Source of the DNA: Ramlibacter tataouinensis
GTDB taxonomy: Bacteria > Pseudomonadota > Gammaproteobacteria > Burkholderiales > Burkholderiaceae_C
DNA: 64,000 nucleotides
Assembly (NCBI RefSeq): GCF_001580455.1
Contig: NZ_CP010951.1
Span: 744,001 to 808,000, forward strand
Reading direction: 5' to 3'
In this document: piece after piece, positions 25,751-34,642 of the stretch
Position numbering within the stretch: position 1 is the stretch's first letter
How the letters are laid out: every line of letters starts with the position of its first letter
Notes under the pieces: model-generated
What the model saw: only the letters and a program-made list of their open reading frames with translations
Told to the model about the DNA's origin: nothing
Database searches by the model: none
Program-made: the position numbers and the translations under genes

Positions 25751-26872
25751 ATGACAGCACCAAAGCTCCCCCGCCGCCGTAGTCTGCTCAAGGGCGCGGC
25801 AGTCGCCGCTGGCGCGATGTCGGCCCCGATGGTCGCCATCGCGCAGACCACGACCTTGCGCCTGCAAAGCACCTGGCCTGCGAAGGACATCTTCCACGAG
25901 TACGCCAACGACTACGCGAAACGCGTGAACGAAATGGCCGGCGCGCGGCTCAAGATTGAAGTGCTGCCCTCTGGTGCGGTGGTGCCTGCCTTTCAACTGC
26001 TCGAAGCCGTGAGCAAGGGGACGCTCGATGCCGGGCACGGCGTCGTGGCCTATCACTACGGCAAGAACACGGCGCTGGCCCTGTGGGGTTCGGGCCCGGC
26101 CTTCGGCATGGAGCCGAACCTGGTGCTGGCCTGGCACTACTACGGTGGCGGCAAGGAACTGCTGGAAGAGATCTACAAGTCGCTCAACATGGACGTCATC
26201 TCATGGATGTCCGGCCCCATGCCGACGCAGCCCTACGGCTGGTTCAAGAAGCCGATCACCAAGGTCGAGGACATGAAGGGCATGAAGTTCCGCACCGTGG
26301 GGCTGGCGGTCGACATGTACACGGCCCAGGGCGCGGCGGTGAACCCCCTGCCCGGCGGCGAAATCGTGGCGGCGCTGGACCGCGGCCTGATCGACGGCGC
26401 CGAATTCAACAACTCCTCGTCGGACAAGGCGCTGGGCTTCCAGGATGTGTCCAAGGTCTGCATGCTGCAGAGCTACCACCAGAGCGGCGAGCAATTCGAG
26501 ATCCTGTTCAACAGGACCAAGTACAACGCGCTTGCGCCGGAGCTCAAGAAGATCATCGAGGTTGCCGCGGAGGCCGCCAGCGCGGACATGAGCTGGAAGG
26601 CCGCGCACCGCAACAGCCAGGACTACACCGAACTCAAGAAAATGGGCGTGAAGTTCTACAAGACGCCCGACGCCATCTTGCGCAACCAGCTCGATGCCTG
26701 GGACAAGATCATGGTCGACAAGCAGAAGGACAACCCCTTCTTCAAGAAGGTGCTCGATTCCCAGCGTTCGTTCGCCGAGCGCGCGGGCCGTTGGCAGTCG
26801 GACTACATGGTTGACTTCAAGACGGCCTGGAACCGGTACTTTGGCGGAGCCAACACCCCGAAGAAGGTCTGA
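25751..26872 (+). CDS. dctP: TRAP transporter substrate-binding protein (FcbT1/TakP type)
   Basis: Periplasmic solute receptor of a TRAP transporter. The N-terminus carries a twin-arginine signal (RRRSLLKGAAVAAGAMSAPMVAIAQ, residues 8 to about 32), so it is probably exported folded. YGWFKKPITKVEDMKGMKFRTVGLAVDMY and LPGGEIVAALDRGLIDGAEF are the ligand-binding signatures of the mannitol/chloroaromatic (FcbT1) group, which also holds 2-oxoacid binders. The ligand is unknown. A GGAGA lies before the ATG. A strong terminator follows, so the receptor can be made in excess over its permeases. Confidence 0.9.
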   Translation: MTAPKLPRRRSLLKGAAVAAGAMSAPMVAIAQTTTLRLQSTWPAKDIFHEYANDYAKRVNEMAGARLKIEVLPSGAVVPAFQLLEAVSKGTLDAGHGVVAYHYGKNTALALWGSGPAFGMEPNLVLAWHYYGGGKELLEEIYKSLNMDVISWMSGPMPTQPYGWFKKPITKVEDMKGMKFRTVGLAVDMYTAQGAAVNPLPGGEIVAALDRGLIDGAEFNNSSSDKALGFQDVSKVCMLQSYHQSGEQFEILFNRTKYNALAPELKKIIEVAAEAASADMSWKAAHRNSQDYTELKKMGVKFYKTPDAILRNQLDAWDKIMVDKQKDNPFFKKVLDSQRSFAERAGRWQSDYMVDFKTAWNRYFGGANTPKKV

Positions 26873-26891
26873 CCCGCGATCCCCACCGGCG

Positions 26892-26928
26892 GCCAGCAGT
26901 TCGTAGCCCGGACTGCTGGCTTTTTTTT
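26892..26928 (+). terminator. Intrinsic terminator after dctP
   Basis: A perfect 9-bp stem (GCCAGCAGT, 26892-26900, with ACTGCTGGC, 26912-26920) and an 11-nt loop are followed by eight T residues. It lies 19 bp after the dctP stop and 23 bp before dctQ, so partial termination would favour receptor over permease. Confidence 0.92.
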
Positions 26929-26951
26929 GCAAAGTCGCTACAAACACAAGA

Positions 26952-27611
26952 ATGAACACGCAACGACTGCTGCACACGGCCGACAGCATCAGCACCTGGG
27001 TGGGCAAAGCCGCGGCCTGGCTGATCGTGGTTCTCATGCTCGTGATCTGCACGGAAGTCTTCAAGCGCTACATCCTCAACGCGCCCACGGCCTGGATCTT
27101 CGACGCCAGCAACATGATGTACGGCACGCTGTTCATGCTGGCGGGTGCGTACGCCCTCGCCCAGGACGCACATGTGCGCGGTGACTTCCTGTATGGCAGC
27201 ATGCCGCCGCGCCGCCAGGCTTCGCTCGACCTGATCTTGTACGTGCTGTTCTTTCTGCCCGGCATCGTGGCGCTCACCTGGGCCGGCTGGACCTACTTCA
27301 ACGACTCGTGGCGCATGCACGAGCAAACCTTCAACGCGGTTCCGCTGCCGCTGTACCCGTTCAAGTTCGTGATCCCGGTCGCAGGCGCCATCGTGCTGAT
27401 GCAGGGTATCGCGGAGATGGTCCGCTGCGTCGTCTGCCTTCGTACGGGTGCGTGGCCTGCGCGCCTGAAAGACGCCGAAGAGATCGACGTGGTCGAACAG
27501 CAGCTGGCCGCCAGCACGCTGGTCGATGACGAGGCCCGCAAAGCGGCGATCGCCCGCGCGAAGGACATCGACGAGGCAGCGCGCACCCGCGGCCTGGGGG
27601 ACAAGACATGA
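26952..27611 (+). CDS. dctQ: TRAP transporter small permease (FcbT2 type)
   Basis: Inner-membrane small subunit of the TRAP transporter. Four hydrophobic segments are visible (about 18-40, 53-75, 95-118 and 138-160). The C-terminal 50 residues are charged and cytoplasmic (DAEEIDVVEQQLAAS, EARKAAIARAKDIDEA). The 219-residue length fits the FcbT2 group. Its TGA overlaps the dctM ATG by 4 bp, and it is separated from dctP by a terminator. Confidence 0.9.
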   Translation: MNTQRLLHTADSISTWVGKAAAWLIVVLMLVICTEVFKRYILNAPTAWIFDASNMMYGTLFMLAGAYALAQDAHVRGDFLYGSMPPRRQASLDLILYVLFFLPGIVALTWAGWTYFNDSWRMHEQTFNAVPLPLYPFKFVIPVAGAIVLMQGIAEMVRCVVCLRTGAWPARLKDAEEIDVVEQQLAASTLVDDEARKAAIARAKDIDEAARTRGLGDKT

Positions 27612-29569
27612 TCATCAGCAACGCTGCCTTGGGCATGACCATGCTGGCCCTGATCGTGGTCGTGATCATGCTGGGGTTCCCCACGGCCTTCACGCTGATG
27701 GGGCTGGGCATGATGTTCGGCTACATCGCCTTTTACGACCCGGCGTTGCCGTTCTGGGACAACCGCGTCTTCGATCTCATGGTGCAGCGCGCCTTCGGCG
27801 CGATGACCAACGACACGCTGATTTCCATCCCGCTGTTCGTGCTGATGGGGTACGTGATGGAACGCGGGGCTCTCGTCGACAAGATGTTCCACAGCGTGCA
27901 GCTGGCCTTCCGCAGCGTGCCCGGCTCGCTCGCGGTCACCACGCTGATCATCTGCACGTTCTGGGGCATCGCTAGCGGCCTCGTCGGCGCCGTGGTGGTG
28001 CTGATGGGCGTCATCGCGATGCGGCCCATGCTCAACGCCGGCTATGACGTTCGGCTGGCCTCGGGCGTGATCACGGCCGGCGGCACGCTGGGCATCCTGA
28101 TCCCGCCATCCGTAATGATCATCGTCTATGCCGCCGTCGCCGGCCAGTCGGTGGTCAAGCTGTATGCGGCGGCGATGTTCCCTGGCTTCTTCCTCGCACT
28201 GCTGTACCTGGTGTACGTCGTCGGTTGGGTGATGATCAACCCCAAGATCGCGCCGAAACTGCCGCCCGACCAGATGAAGGTGAACCTGCCGGCCTGGCTC
28301 GTGCACCTGTCGACAAACTATTCGCGCCGCATGCTGCCGGCTCTGCTGACGGCCGTCGCGTCGCCATCGCGTGCGCTGGCATACCAGGGGAATCGCCCGA
28401 TCACGCGCGGCCTGCTGCTGGCCAGCCTGGGCAGGGCCCTCGTGCCGCTGGCGCTCGCCGCGGTGACGCTAGGCCTGGTCTGGTGGTATGTGGTGATTCA
28501 CTCACAGCAGGGGGATGCCCCGGTGCAGGCTGCCACCGCGCAGGTCCAGAAGCAAGAAGCGGCTGGCGCGCAGCCGGCGGCATCGAGCAGCGATGCGGGT
28601 GGCGTCCAGGAACCACCGTCCGACAGCGGCGGCGTGCAGGAGCCGCCGTCTTCGGGCGGCGTCCAGGAGCCCCCCGGGGCCGGCGGGGTGCAGGAGCCAC
28701 CCGGCGCAGCGCGCGATGCCGGCCGCGTGGCCGCGCCGCCTGGCACCGACGAGCCGCTCAAGCAGATGGGCGACCCGGACGACTACCAGTCTCGCATGAC
28801 TGAGCCGGTGCCGAAAACCTTCTACTGGGGCTTCGGCATCGCCTGCCTGATCACGCTCGCCGCGCTCGCCTGGTACTACGCGCGCTTCGACGCGGAGCAG
28901 TTCGAAATCCTGGGCATGCTGGTCTCCTCGGTGATGCCGTTGGGCATCCTCACGTTTGTCGTGCTGGCGGTGATCCTGTTTGGCCTCACCACCGCCACCG
29001 AATCTGCCGCCGTCGGCGCCGCCGGCGCCTTTCTCATGGCATGGCAGGCGAAAACGCTGAACTTCCAGCGTATCAAGGAAGCTGTGTTCCTTACAGCCAA
29101 GACGACGGCGATGGTGTGCTGGCTGTTCGTCGGCTCGGCCCTGTTCTCGGCGGTGTTCGCGATCTTGGGCGGCCAGCACGTGGTGGAGCAATGGGTGCTG
29201 GGCATGAACCTGTCGCCGCTGCAGTTCCTGCTGATTTCGCAGGCGATCATCTTCCTGCTGGGCTGGCCGCTGGAGTGGACCGAAATCATCGTGATCTTCG
29301 TGCCCATCTTCCTGCCGCTGCTGCAGCATTTCCAGATCGACCCGATCCTGTGGGGCGTGCTGGTGTTCGTCAACCTCCAGGCGGCTTTCCTGTCGCCGCC
29401 GGTTGCGATGTCGGCCTTCTACCTCAAGGGCGTGTCGCCACCACATGTGACGATCAACCAGATCTTCTCGGGAATGATGCCCTACATGTTCATCGTGATC
29501 GTCTGCATGGTGTTCATGTACCTGTGGCCCGGAATGACGCTGTGGCTGCCGAAGTACCTGTATGGCTGA
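27608..29569 (+). CDS. dctM: TRAP transporter large permease (FcbT3 type) with a repetitive hydrophilic insert
   Basis: Inner-membrane large subunit that moves the solute with sodium or protons. At 653 residues it is much longer than the usual 430. Residues 1 to about 225 and 390-653 carry the normal DctM helices (SGLVGAVVVLMGVIAMRPML, ITAGGTLGILIPPSVMIIVYA, LSPPVAMSAFYLKGVSPPHVT). Between them lies an extra stretch with one helix (LVPLALAAVTLGLVWWYVVI) and a low-complexity region where GGVQEPP occurs four times (331-365). FcbT3 proteins vary in this region, but the repeat is striking. The frame is intact. Confidence 0.9.
   Translation: MIISNAALGMTMLALIVVVIMLGFPTAFTLMGLGMMFGYIAFYDPALPFWDNRVFDLMVQRAFGAMTNDTLISIPLFVLMGYVMERGALVDKMFHSVQLAFRSVPGSLAVTTLIICTFWGIASGLVGAVVVLMGVIAMRPMLNAGYDVRLASGVITAGGTLGILIPPSVMIIVYAAVAGQSVVKLYAAAMFPGFFLALLYLVYVVGWVMINPKIAPKLPPDQMKVNLPAWLVHLSTNYSRRMLPALLTAVASPSRALAYQGNRPITRGLLLASLGRALVPLALAAVTLGLVWWYVVIHSQQGDAPVQAATAQVQKQEAAGAQPAASSSDAGGVQEPPSDSGGVQEPPSSGGVQEPPGAGGVQEPPGAARDAGRVAAPPGTDEPLKQMGDPDDYQSRMTEPVPKTFYWGFGIACLITLAALAWYYARFDAEQFEILGMLVSSVMPLGILTFVVLAVILFGLTTATESAAVGAAGAFLMAWQAKTLNFQRIKEAVFLTAKTTAMVCWLFVGSALFSAVFAILGGQHVVEQWVLGMNLSPLQFLLISQAIIFLLGWPLEWTEIIVIFVPIFLPLLQHFQIDPILWGVLVFVNLQAAFLSPPVAMSAFYLKGVSPPHVTINQIFSGMMPYMFIVIVCMVFMYLWPGMTLWLPKYLYG
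28598..28702 (+). repeat. In-frame GGVQEPP repeat in dctM
   Basis: Four copies of a GGVQEPP-coding unit separated by 2-3 codons (SDS, S, GA). The third-position bases differ between copies (for example gtccaggaa and gtgcaggag), so the array is not a fresh duplication and appears to be kept at the protein level. Confidence 0.85.
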
Positions 29570-29582
29570 GCGGGCGCCCGTG

Positions 29583-29603
29583 CCCCATCTTTTGGGGTGT
29601 TTT
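29583..29603 (+). terminator. Weak terminator after dctM
   Basis: CCCCA (29583-29587) and TGGGG (29593-29597) form a 5-bp stem with loop TCTTT, followed by TGTTTT. It would close the TRAP transcript before icmF. Confidence 0.5.
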
Positions 29604-29612
29604 CGGACGCCC

Positions 29613-29638
29613 AATTGACGTTTACGTAAACGTCAATT
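29613..29638. promoter_or_regulatory. Perfect 26-bp palindromic operator upstream of icmF
   Basis: The half-site AATTGACGTTTAC is followed directly by its exact reverse complement, 26 bp without a mismatch, 26 bp before the icmF ATG. From memory, it resembles the operator of LiuR, a MerR-family regulator of branched-chain amino acid catabolism in proteobacteria; no such regulator gene is in this window. Its position would fit repression or MerR-type activation of icmF. Confidence 0.75.
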
Positions 29639-29664
29639 AAGGTACGGGTTGCCCTGGAGTACCC

Positions 29665-32600
29665 ATGACCGACCTGTCCGCCGAATTCAAGGCGCTCGCC
29701 AGCTATCGCCCTACCCAAAAGGTTCGCTTCGTCACGGCGGCCAGCCTCTTCGACGGGCACGACGCCGCCATCAACATCATGCGCCGCATCCTGCAAGGCA
29801 TGGGCGCCGAAGTGATCCACCTGGGCCACAACCGTAGCGTCGATGACATCGTCACCGCCGCGCTGCAGGAAGACGTGCAGGGCATCGCGGTCAGCTCCTA
29901 CCAGGGCGGCCACGTCGAGTACTTCAAGTACATGGTGGACCTGCTCAAGCAACGCGGCGGCGCCCACATCCAGGTGTTCGGCGGCGGCGGCGGCGTGATC
30001 GTGCCGCCCGAGATCCGCGAACTGCACGCCTACGGCGTCGCGCGCATCTACAGCCCCGAGGACGGCCAGCGCATGGGGCTGGCGGGAATGATCGGCGAGA
30101 TGGTGGCGCGCAGCGACAAGGACCTGAGCGAGTTCGCGCCGCGCGACCTGAAGGCGATCCAGGGCCACGGCGAGATGGCCTGGCGCGCGCTGGCCCAGCT
30201 CATCACCGCCATCGAGAACGGCTCGGCCGACGCCAAGCTCATGGAAGCAGTCAAGGCCGCCGCCGGCGAGCGCCGCATTCCCGTGCTGGGCATCACCGGC
30301 ACCGGCGGTGCGGGCAAGTCCTCGCTGACCGACGAACTGATCCGACGCCTGCGCCTGGACCAGGACGACCAGCTGCGCGTGGCGGTCGTCTCCATCGACC
30401 CCTCCCGCCGCAAGAGCGGCGGAGCGCTGCTGGGCGACCGCATCCGCATGAACGCGATCGGGCCCTGGCAGAACGGCCCGCGCATCTACATGCGGTCCCT
30501 GGCCACGCGGGACTTCGGCAGCGAGATCTCCGCCGCCCTGCCCGACGTCATCGCCGCCTGCAAGGCCGCGGGCTTCGACCTGGTGGTGGTCGAGACCTCC
30601 GGCATCGGCCAGGGCGACGCGGCGATCGTGCCGCTGGTGGATGTGCCCATGTACGTGATGACGCCGGAGTTCGGCGCCGCCAGCCAGCTCGAGAAGATCG
30701 ACATGCTGGATTTCGCCGAGTTCGTGGCGATCAACAAGTTCGACCGCAAGGGTGCCGCCGATGCGCTGCGCGACGTCTCCAAGCAGGTGCAGCGCAACAA
30801 GGAAGCCTTCGGCAAGAGTCCCGACCAGATGCCGGTGTTCGGCACCATGGCGGCCCGCTTCAACGACGACGGCGTCACCGCCCTGTACCAGGCGCTGAAG
30901 CCGCGGCTGACCGAGGTCGGGCTCAAGCTCAAGGAAGGCCGCCTGCCGGCGGTCTCCGGGCGCCACAGCACCAACCAGACCCCCGTGGTGCCGGCCGCGC
31001 GGGTGCGCTACCTGGCCGACATTTCCGACACCGTGCGCGGCTACAAGAAGCGCGCCCGCGAACAGGCCCGGCTGGCCCGCGAGATCCAGCAGCTGCGGGA
31101 AGCCGCGCGCATGCTGAAGGTCGACAAACCCGATCGCGCACCTGCCTCGGAAGCGGCGCTCGACCTCGCCGGCCATCGCCTGTCGCGCATGGACCGCGAC
31201 GCCCTGCAACTGCTCAAGCAGTGGCCGGACATGCAGAAGGCCTACGGGGGCGACGAGTACGTCGTGAAGATCCGCGACAAGGAGATCCGCACCGCGCTCA
31301 CCACCAAGTCGCTCTCGGGCACCACGATCCGTAAGGTGGCGCTGCCGCAATACGAGGACCACGGCGAAATCCTCAAGTGGCTGATGCTGGACAACGTGCC
31401 GGGCAGCTACCCCTACACCGCTGGCACCTTCGCCTTCAAGCGCGAGAACGAGGACCCCACCCGCATGTTCGCGGGCGAAGGCGACGCCTTCCGCACCAAC
31501 CGCCGCTTCAAACTGCTGTCCGAAGGCATGCCGGCCAAGCGCCTGTCGACCGCCTTCGATTCGGTCACCCTATACGGCAACGACCCGGACCTGCGCCCGG
31601 ACATCTACGGCAAGGTAGGCAACTCCGGCGTGTCGATCGCCACGCTGGACGATATGGAGGTGCTGTACTCGGGCTTCGACCTGTGCAACCCGGCCACCTC
31701 GGTGTCGATGACGATCAACGGCCCGGCGCCCACCATCCTGGCGATGTTCATGAACACCGCCATCGACCAGAACATCGCCAGGTTCACGGCCGACAACGGC
31801 CGCGAGCCGACCGACACCGAAGCCGCCAAGATCCGCGAATGGGTGCTGGCCAACGTGCGCGGCACGGTGCAGGCCGATATCCTGAAGGAAGACCAGGGCC
31901 AGAACACCTGCATCTTCTCGACCGAGTTCTCGCTCAAGGTCATGGGCGACATCGCCGAGTACTTCGTGCACCACGACGTGCGCAACTTCTATTCGGTGTC
32001 GATCTCGGGCTACCACATCGCCGAGGCCGGGGCCAACCCGATCAGCCAGCTCGCGTTCACCCTCTCGAATGGCTTCACCTTCGTCGAGGCCTACCTGGCG
32101 CGCGGCATGCACATCGACGACTTCGCGCCCAACCTGTCGTTCTTCTTCTCCAACGGCATGGACCCGGAATACACGGTGATGGGCCGGGTGGCGCGGCGCA
32201 TCTGGGCGGTGGCGATGAAGGAGCGCTACGGCGCCAACGAGCGCAGCCAGAAGCTCAAGTACCACATCCAGACCTCGGGCCGCAGCCTGCATGCGCAGGA
32301 GATCCAGTTCAACGACATCCGCACCACGTTGCAGGCGCTGATCGCGATCTACGACAACTGCAACTCGCTGCACACCAACGCCTTCGACGAGGCGATCACA
32401 ACGCCCACCGAAGACAGCGTGCGCCGGGCGATGGCGATCCAGCTGATCATCAACCGCGAGTGGGGCCTGGCCAAGAACGAGAACCCGAACCAGGGCTCGT
32501 TCATCATCGAGGAGCTCACCGAGCTGGTCGAAGAGGCGGTGCTTGCCGAGTTCGAGCGCATCGCCGAGCGCGGCGGCGTGCTGGGCGCCATGGAGACCGG

Positions 32601-32958
32601 CTACCAGCGCGGCCGCATCCAGGACGAGAGCATGCACTACGAGATGCTCAAGCACACCGGCGAGCTGCCGATCATCGGCGTCAACACCTTCCGCAACCCG
32701 CATGGCGACGCGGTGCACGACAAGCTCGAACTGGCCCGCTCGACCGAGGAAGAAAAGCAAAGCCAGCTCAAGCGCCTGCAGGACTTCCACAAGCGCAACG
32801 CCAAGCAAGCGCCCGCCATGCTGCAGCGGCTGCAACAGGCCGTGATCGAGAACCGCAATGTGTTCGAGGTACTGATGGACGCGGTGCGCGTCTGCTCGCT
32901 CGGCCAGATCACGAACGCGCTGTTCGAGGTCGGCGGCCAGTACCGGCGGAACATGTGA
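29665..32958 (+). CDS. icmF: Fused isobutyryl-CoA mutase (B12-dependent, with G-protein chaperone domain)
   Basis: Interconverts isobutyryl-CoA and n-butyryl-CoA using adenosylcobalamin. The 1097-residue protein contains the three IcmF parts in order. A B12-binding domain (about 18-150) has DGHD (30-33) with its cobalt-ligand histidine. A MeaI-type GTPase has Walker A GTGGAGKS (212-219) and VAINKFDRKGA. The large mutase domain (about 545-1090) contains TAGTFAFKRENEDPTRMFAGEG, SVSMTINGPAPTILAMF and GQNTCIFSTEFSLKVMGDI. Some IcmF enzymes also act on pivalyl- or isovaleryl-CoA. The palindrome upstream suggests control with valine or other branched-chain catabolism. Confidence 0.96.
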   Translation: MTDLSAEFKALASYRPTQKVRFVTAASLFDGHDAAINIMRRILQGMGAEVIHLGHNRSVDDIVTAALQEDVQGIAVSSYQGGHVEYFKYMVDLLKQRGGAHIQVFGGGGGVIVPPEIRELHAYGVARIYSPEDGQRMGLAGMIGEMVARSDKDLSEFAPRDLKAIQGHGEMAWRALAQLITAIENGSADAKLMEAVKAAAGERRIPVLGITGTGGAGKSSLTDELIRRLRLDQDDQLRVAVVSIDPSRRKSGGALLGDRIRMNAIGPWQNGPRIYMRSLATRDFGSEISAALPDVIAACKAAGFDLVVVETSGIGQGDAAIVPLVDVPMYVMTPEFGAASQLEKIDMLDFAEFVAINKFDRKGAADALRDVSKQVQRNKEAFGKSPDQMPVFGTMAARFNDDGVTALYQALKPRLTEVGLKLKEGRLPAVSGRHSTNQTPVVPAARVRYLADISDTVRGYKKRAREQARLAREIQQLREAARMLKVDKPDRAPASEAALDLAGHRLSRMDRDALQLLKQWPDMQKAYGGDEYVVKIRDKEIRTALTTKSLSGTTIRKVALPQYEDHGEILKWLMLDNVPGSYPYTAGTFAFKRENEDPTRMFAGEGDAFRTNRRFKLLSEGMPAKRLSTAFDSVTLYGNDPDLRPDIYGKVGNSGVSIATLDDMEVLYSGFDLCNPATSVSMTINGPAPTILAMFMNTAIDQNIARFTADNGREPTDTEAAKIREWVLANVRGTVQADILKEDQGQNTCIFSTEFSLKVMGDIAEYFVHHDVRNFYSVSISGYHIAEAGANPISQLAFTLSNGFTFVEAYLARGMHIDDFAPNLSFFFSNGMDPEYTVMGRVARRIWAVAMKERYGANERSQKLKYHIQTSGRSLHAQEIQFNDIRTTLQALIAIYDNCNSLHTNAFDEAITTPTEDSVRRAMAIQLIINREWGLAKNENPNQGSFIIEELTELVEEAVLAEFERIAERGGVLGAMETGYQRGRIQDESMHYEMLKHTGELPIIGVNTFRNPHGDAVHDKLELARSTEEEKQSQLKRLQDFHKRNAKQAPAMLQRLQQAVIENRNVFEVLMDAVRVCSLGQITNALFEVGGQYRRNM

Positions 32959-32970
32959 CGGGCCTCGGGG

Positions 32971-33381
32971 ATGATGGACGACATCACCTACCGGGGTACG
33001 GTCTATCCCTGGCACTGCGACCACGTCGGCCACATGAACGTGATGTGGTACGTGGGCAAGTTCGACGAGGCCACCTGGAACTTCTTCAACCAGCTCGGCC
33101 TGACGCCTGCCTACTTCCGTGAGAACGGCCGCGGCATGGCGGCCGTGGACCAGCACATCGAGTACAAGCGCGAACTCAAGGCAGGGGATGTGGTCACCAT
33201 CCGCTCCCACTTGATCGAGTTCGCGGGCAAGAAGGTCCGCTTTCGCCATGAGATGACGAATGAGGCAACGGGGGAACTGGCGGCAGTAACCACGCTGTTG
33301 GGGGTGCACATGGATACGGCGGCGCGGAAGTCGTGTCCGTTTCCTGTGGAGATGGTCGAACGCGCGCAGCAGAAGAACTGA
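32971..33381 (+). CDS. Acyl-CoA thioesterase, hot-dog (4HBT) family
   Basis: 136 residues with the 4-hydroxybenzoyl-CoA thioesterase-like pattern. CDHVGHMNVMWYVGKFDEA (from residue 16) supplies the catalytic aspartate and the helix, followed by a single hot-dog sheet (EYKRELKAGDVVTIRSHLIEF, VRFRHEMTNEATGELAA). Two adjacent ATG codons are possible starts. It lies 12 bp after icmF in the same direction, so it may release acids from mutase-pathway CoA esters. The substrate is inferred only. Confidence 0.85.
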   Translation: MMDDITYRGTVYPWHCDHVGHMNVMWYVGKFDEATWNFFNQLGLTPAYFRENGRGMAAVDQHIEYKRELKAGDVVTIRSHLIEFAGKKVRFRHEMTNEATGELAAVTTLLGVHMDTAARKSCPFPVEMVERAQQKN

Positions 33382-33416
33382 GCGAAGGCAGGAGGACGGG
33401 CGCCCGGCCCCGGGGC

Positions 33417-34640
33417 TTATAGATACCTTTTCCCCTGCACCATCAGCGCAAGGCGCATGACGCCCAGGGCCACCCGCTCCAGGATGCGCTCGCGCAGGGG
33501 CCGGCTCAGGTATTCCTCTGGGCTCATCTGGCGCCCCTCTTCGGCGATGGCCCGCAGCAGCCGCTGGCGCAGCTGCTCGGCGAACTCTTCGTCGCCGACC
33601 ACGACATTGGCTTCGCGCGCCAGCAGCAGGCTCAACGGATCGAGGTTGGATGAGCCCACGGTGGCCCAAAGCCCGTCGATCACCGCCACCTTGGCGTGCA
33701 GGAAGCTCGGCGAATACTCGTGGATCTCGACGCCGGCGCGCAGCAGCACGCCGTACACCGGCCGCGCCGCGTAGTACTGCATGAAAGACTCGTAGCGGCC
33801 CTGCAGCAGCAGCACCACCCTCACGCCCCGCTGGGCGGCGGCGATGAGCGCGTCGCGCATCTTGCGACCGGGCACGAAGTAGGCGTTGGCGATGATCACC
33901 TCTTCGCGCGCGCGGCCGATCGCACGGCGGTAGGCACGTTCGATGCGGCCACGGTTGCGCAGGTTGTCGCGCAGCACCAGCGCGGCGCGCGAGCCCCGGC
34001 CGTTGGGCGCGGGCAGCGTGTCCACTCGCGGTGCCGTGGTGTGCCCAGTAGACTCACGCAAGGTATGCAGCGCGCCGGCCAGGTGCGCCCCGCGGATGTC
34101 GCGCATCGCCTGCAGCCGCAGCCAGAGCTGGCTCATGGTCGCCTCGATCTGGGACACCAGCGGCCCGGACACCTGCACCGAAAAATCAAAGCGCGGCGCC
34201 AGCTGTGTCGGGCCCTCCTGGTCGTGCAGGTCGTCGAGCACGTTGATGCCGCCGCAAAACGCGGTCTGCCCGTCGACCAGGCACAGCTTGCGATGCAGCC
34301 GGCGCCAGCTGCCCCGCCACAGCAGGCCGAGCCGTCCCAGCGGCTCGTAGACGCGCCAGTCGACCCCGGCCTCCACGAAGCGCTCGGCCCATGAGCGCGG
34401 CAGCGGCAGCGAGCCGAAGCCGTCGACCACGACGCGGACGTTGACGCCGCGCCGCGCCGCCCGCTCCAGCGCCTGCGCCACGTCCGCGCTCTGGCCCTGG
34501 AAATCGAAGATGTAGGTCTCCAGCCGCACCTCGACCCGCGCCGCGTCGATCGCAGCCACCAGGGTCGGGAACAGCTCCGCGGCGCCTTGCAGCAGCCGCA
34601 GGGAGTGTCCGGATCGCAGTGGCGGCAGCGGCAGCGGCAT
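33417..34640 (-). CDS. Cardiolipin-synthase-like phospholipase D family protein (ClsB type)
   Basis: 407 residues with two HKD motifs: HRKLCLVD (116-123) followed by FCGGINV, and HAKVAVID followed by GSSNLDPLS near residue 315. The lack of N-terminal membrane helices and the length resemble ClsB, which condenses phosphatidylglycerol with another phospholipid. YIFDFQGQSADVAQALERAARRGVNVRVVVDG is typical. The ATG at 34640 is chosen because it lies just after the stop of the EEP gene; the upstream open frame overlaps that gene and has no ribosome site. nudB, the EEP gene and this gene form one leftward operon. Confidence 0.88.
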   Translation of the reverse strand: MPLPLPPLRSGHSLRLLQGAAELFPTLVAAIDAARVEVRLETYIFDFQGQSADVAQALERAARRGVNVRVVVDGFGSLPLPRSWAERFVEAGVDWRVYEPLGRLGLLWRGSWRRLHRKLCLVDGQTAFCGGINVLDDLHDQEGPTQLAPRFDFSVQVSGPLVSQIEATMSQLWLRLQAMRDIRGAHLAGALHTLRESTGHTTAPRVDTLPAPNGRGSRAALVLRDNLRNRGRIERAYRRAIGRAREEVIIANAYFVPGRKMRDALIAAAQRGVRVVLLLQGRYESFMQYYAARPVYGVLLRAGVEIHEYSPSFLHAKVAVIDGLWATVGSSNLDPLSLLLAREANVVVGDEEFAEQLRQRLLRAIAEEGRQMSPEEYLSRPLRERILERVALGVMRLALMVQGKRYL

Positions 34641-34642
34641 GG

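Noticed and set aside
27608..29569. dctM as two genes or a frameshifted fusion
   Set aside because: The frame is continuous; both halves carry complementary parts of one DctM protein, and the insert is in frame.
31570..33669. Long open frame antisense to icmF (699 codons)
   Set aside because: Mirror frame of a highly conserved gene; no domain or ribosome site.
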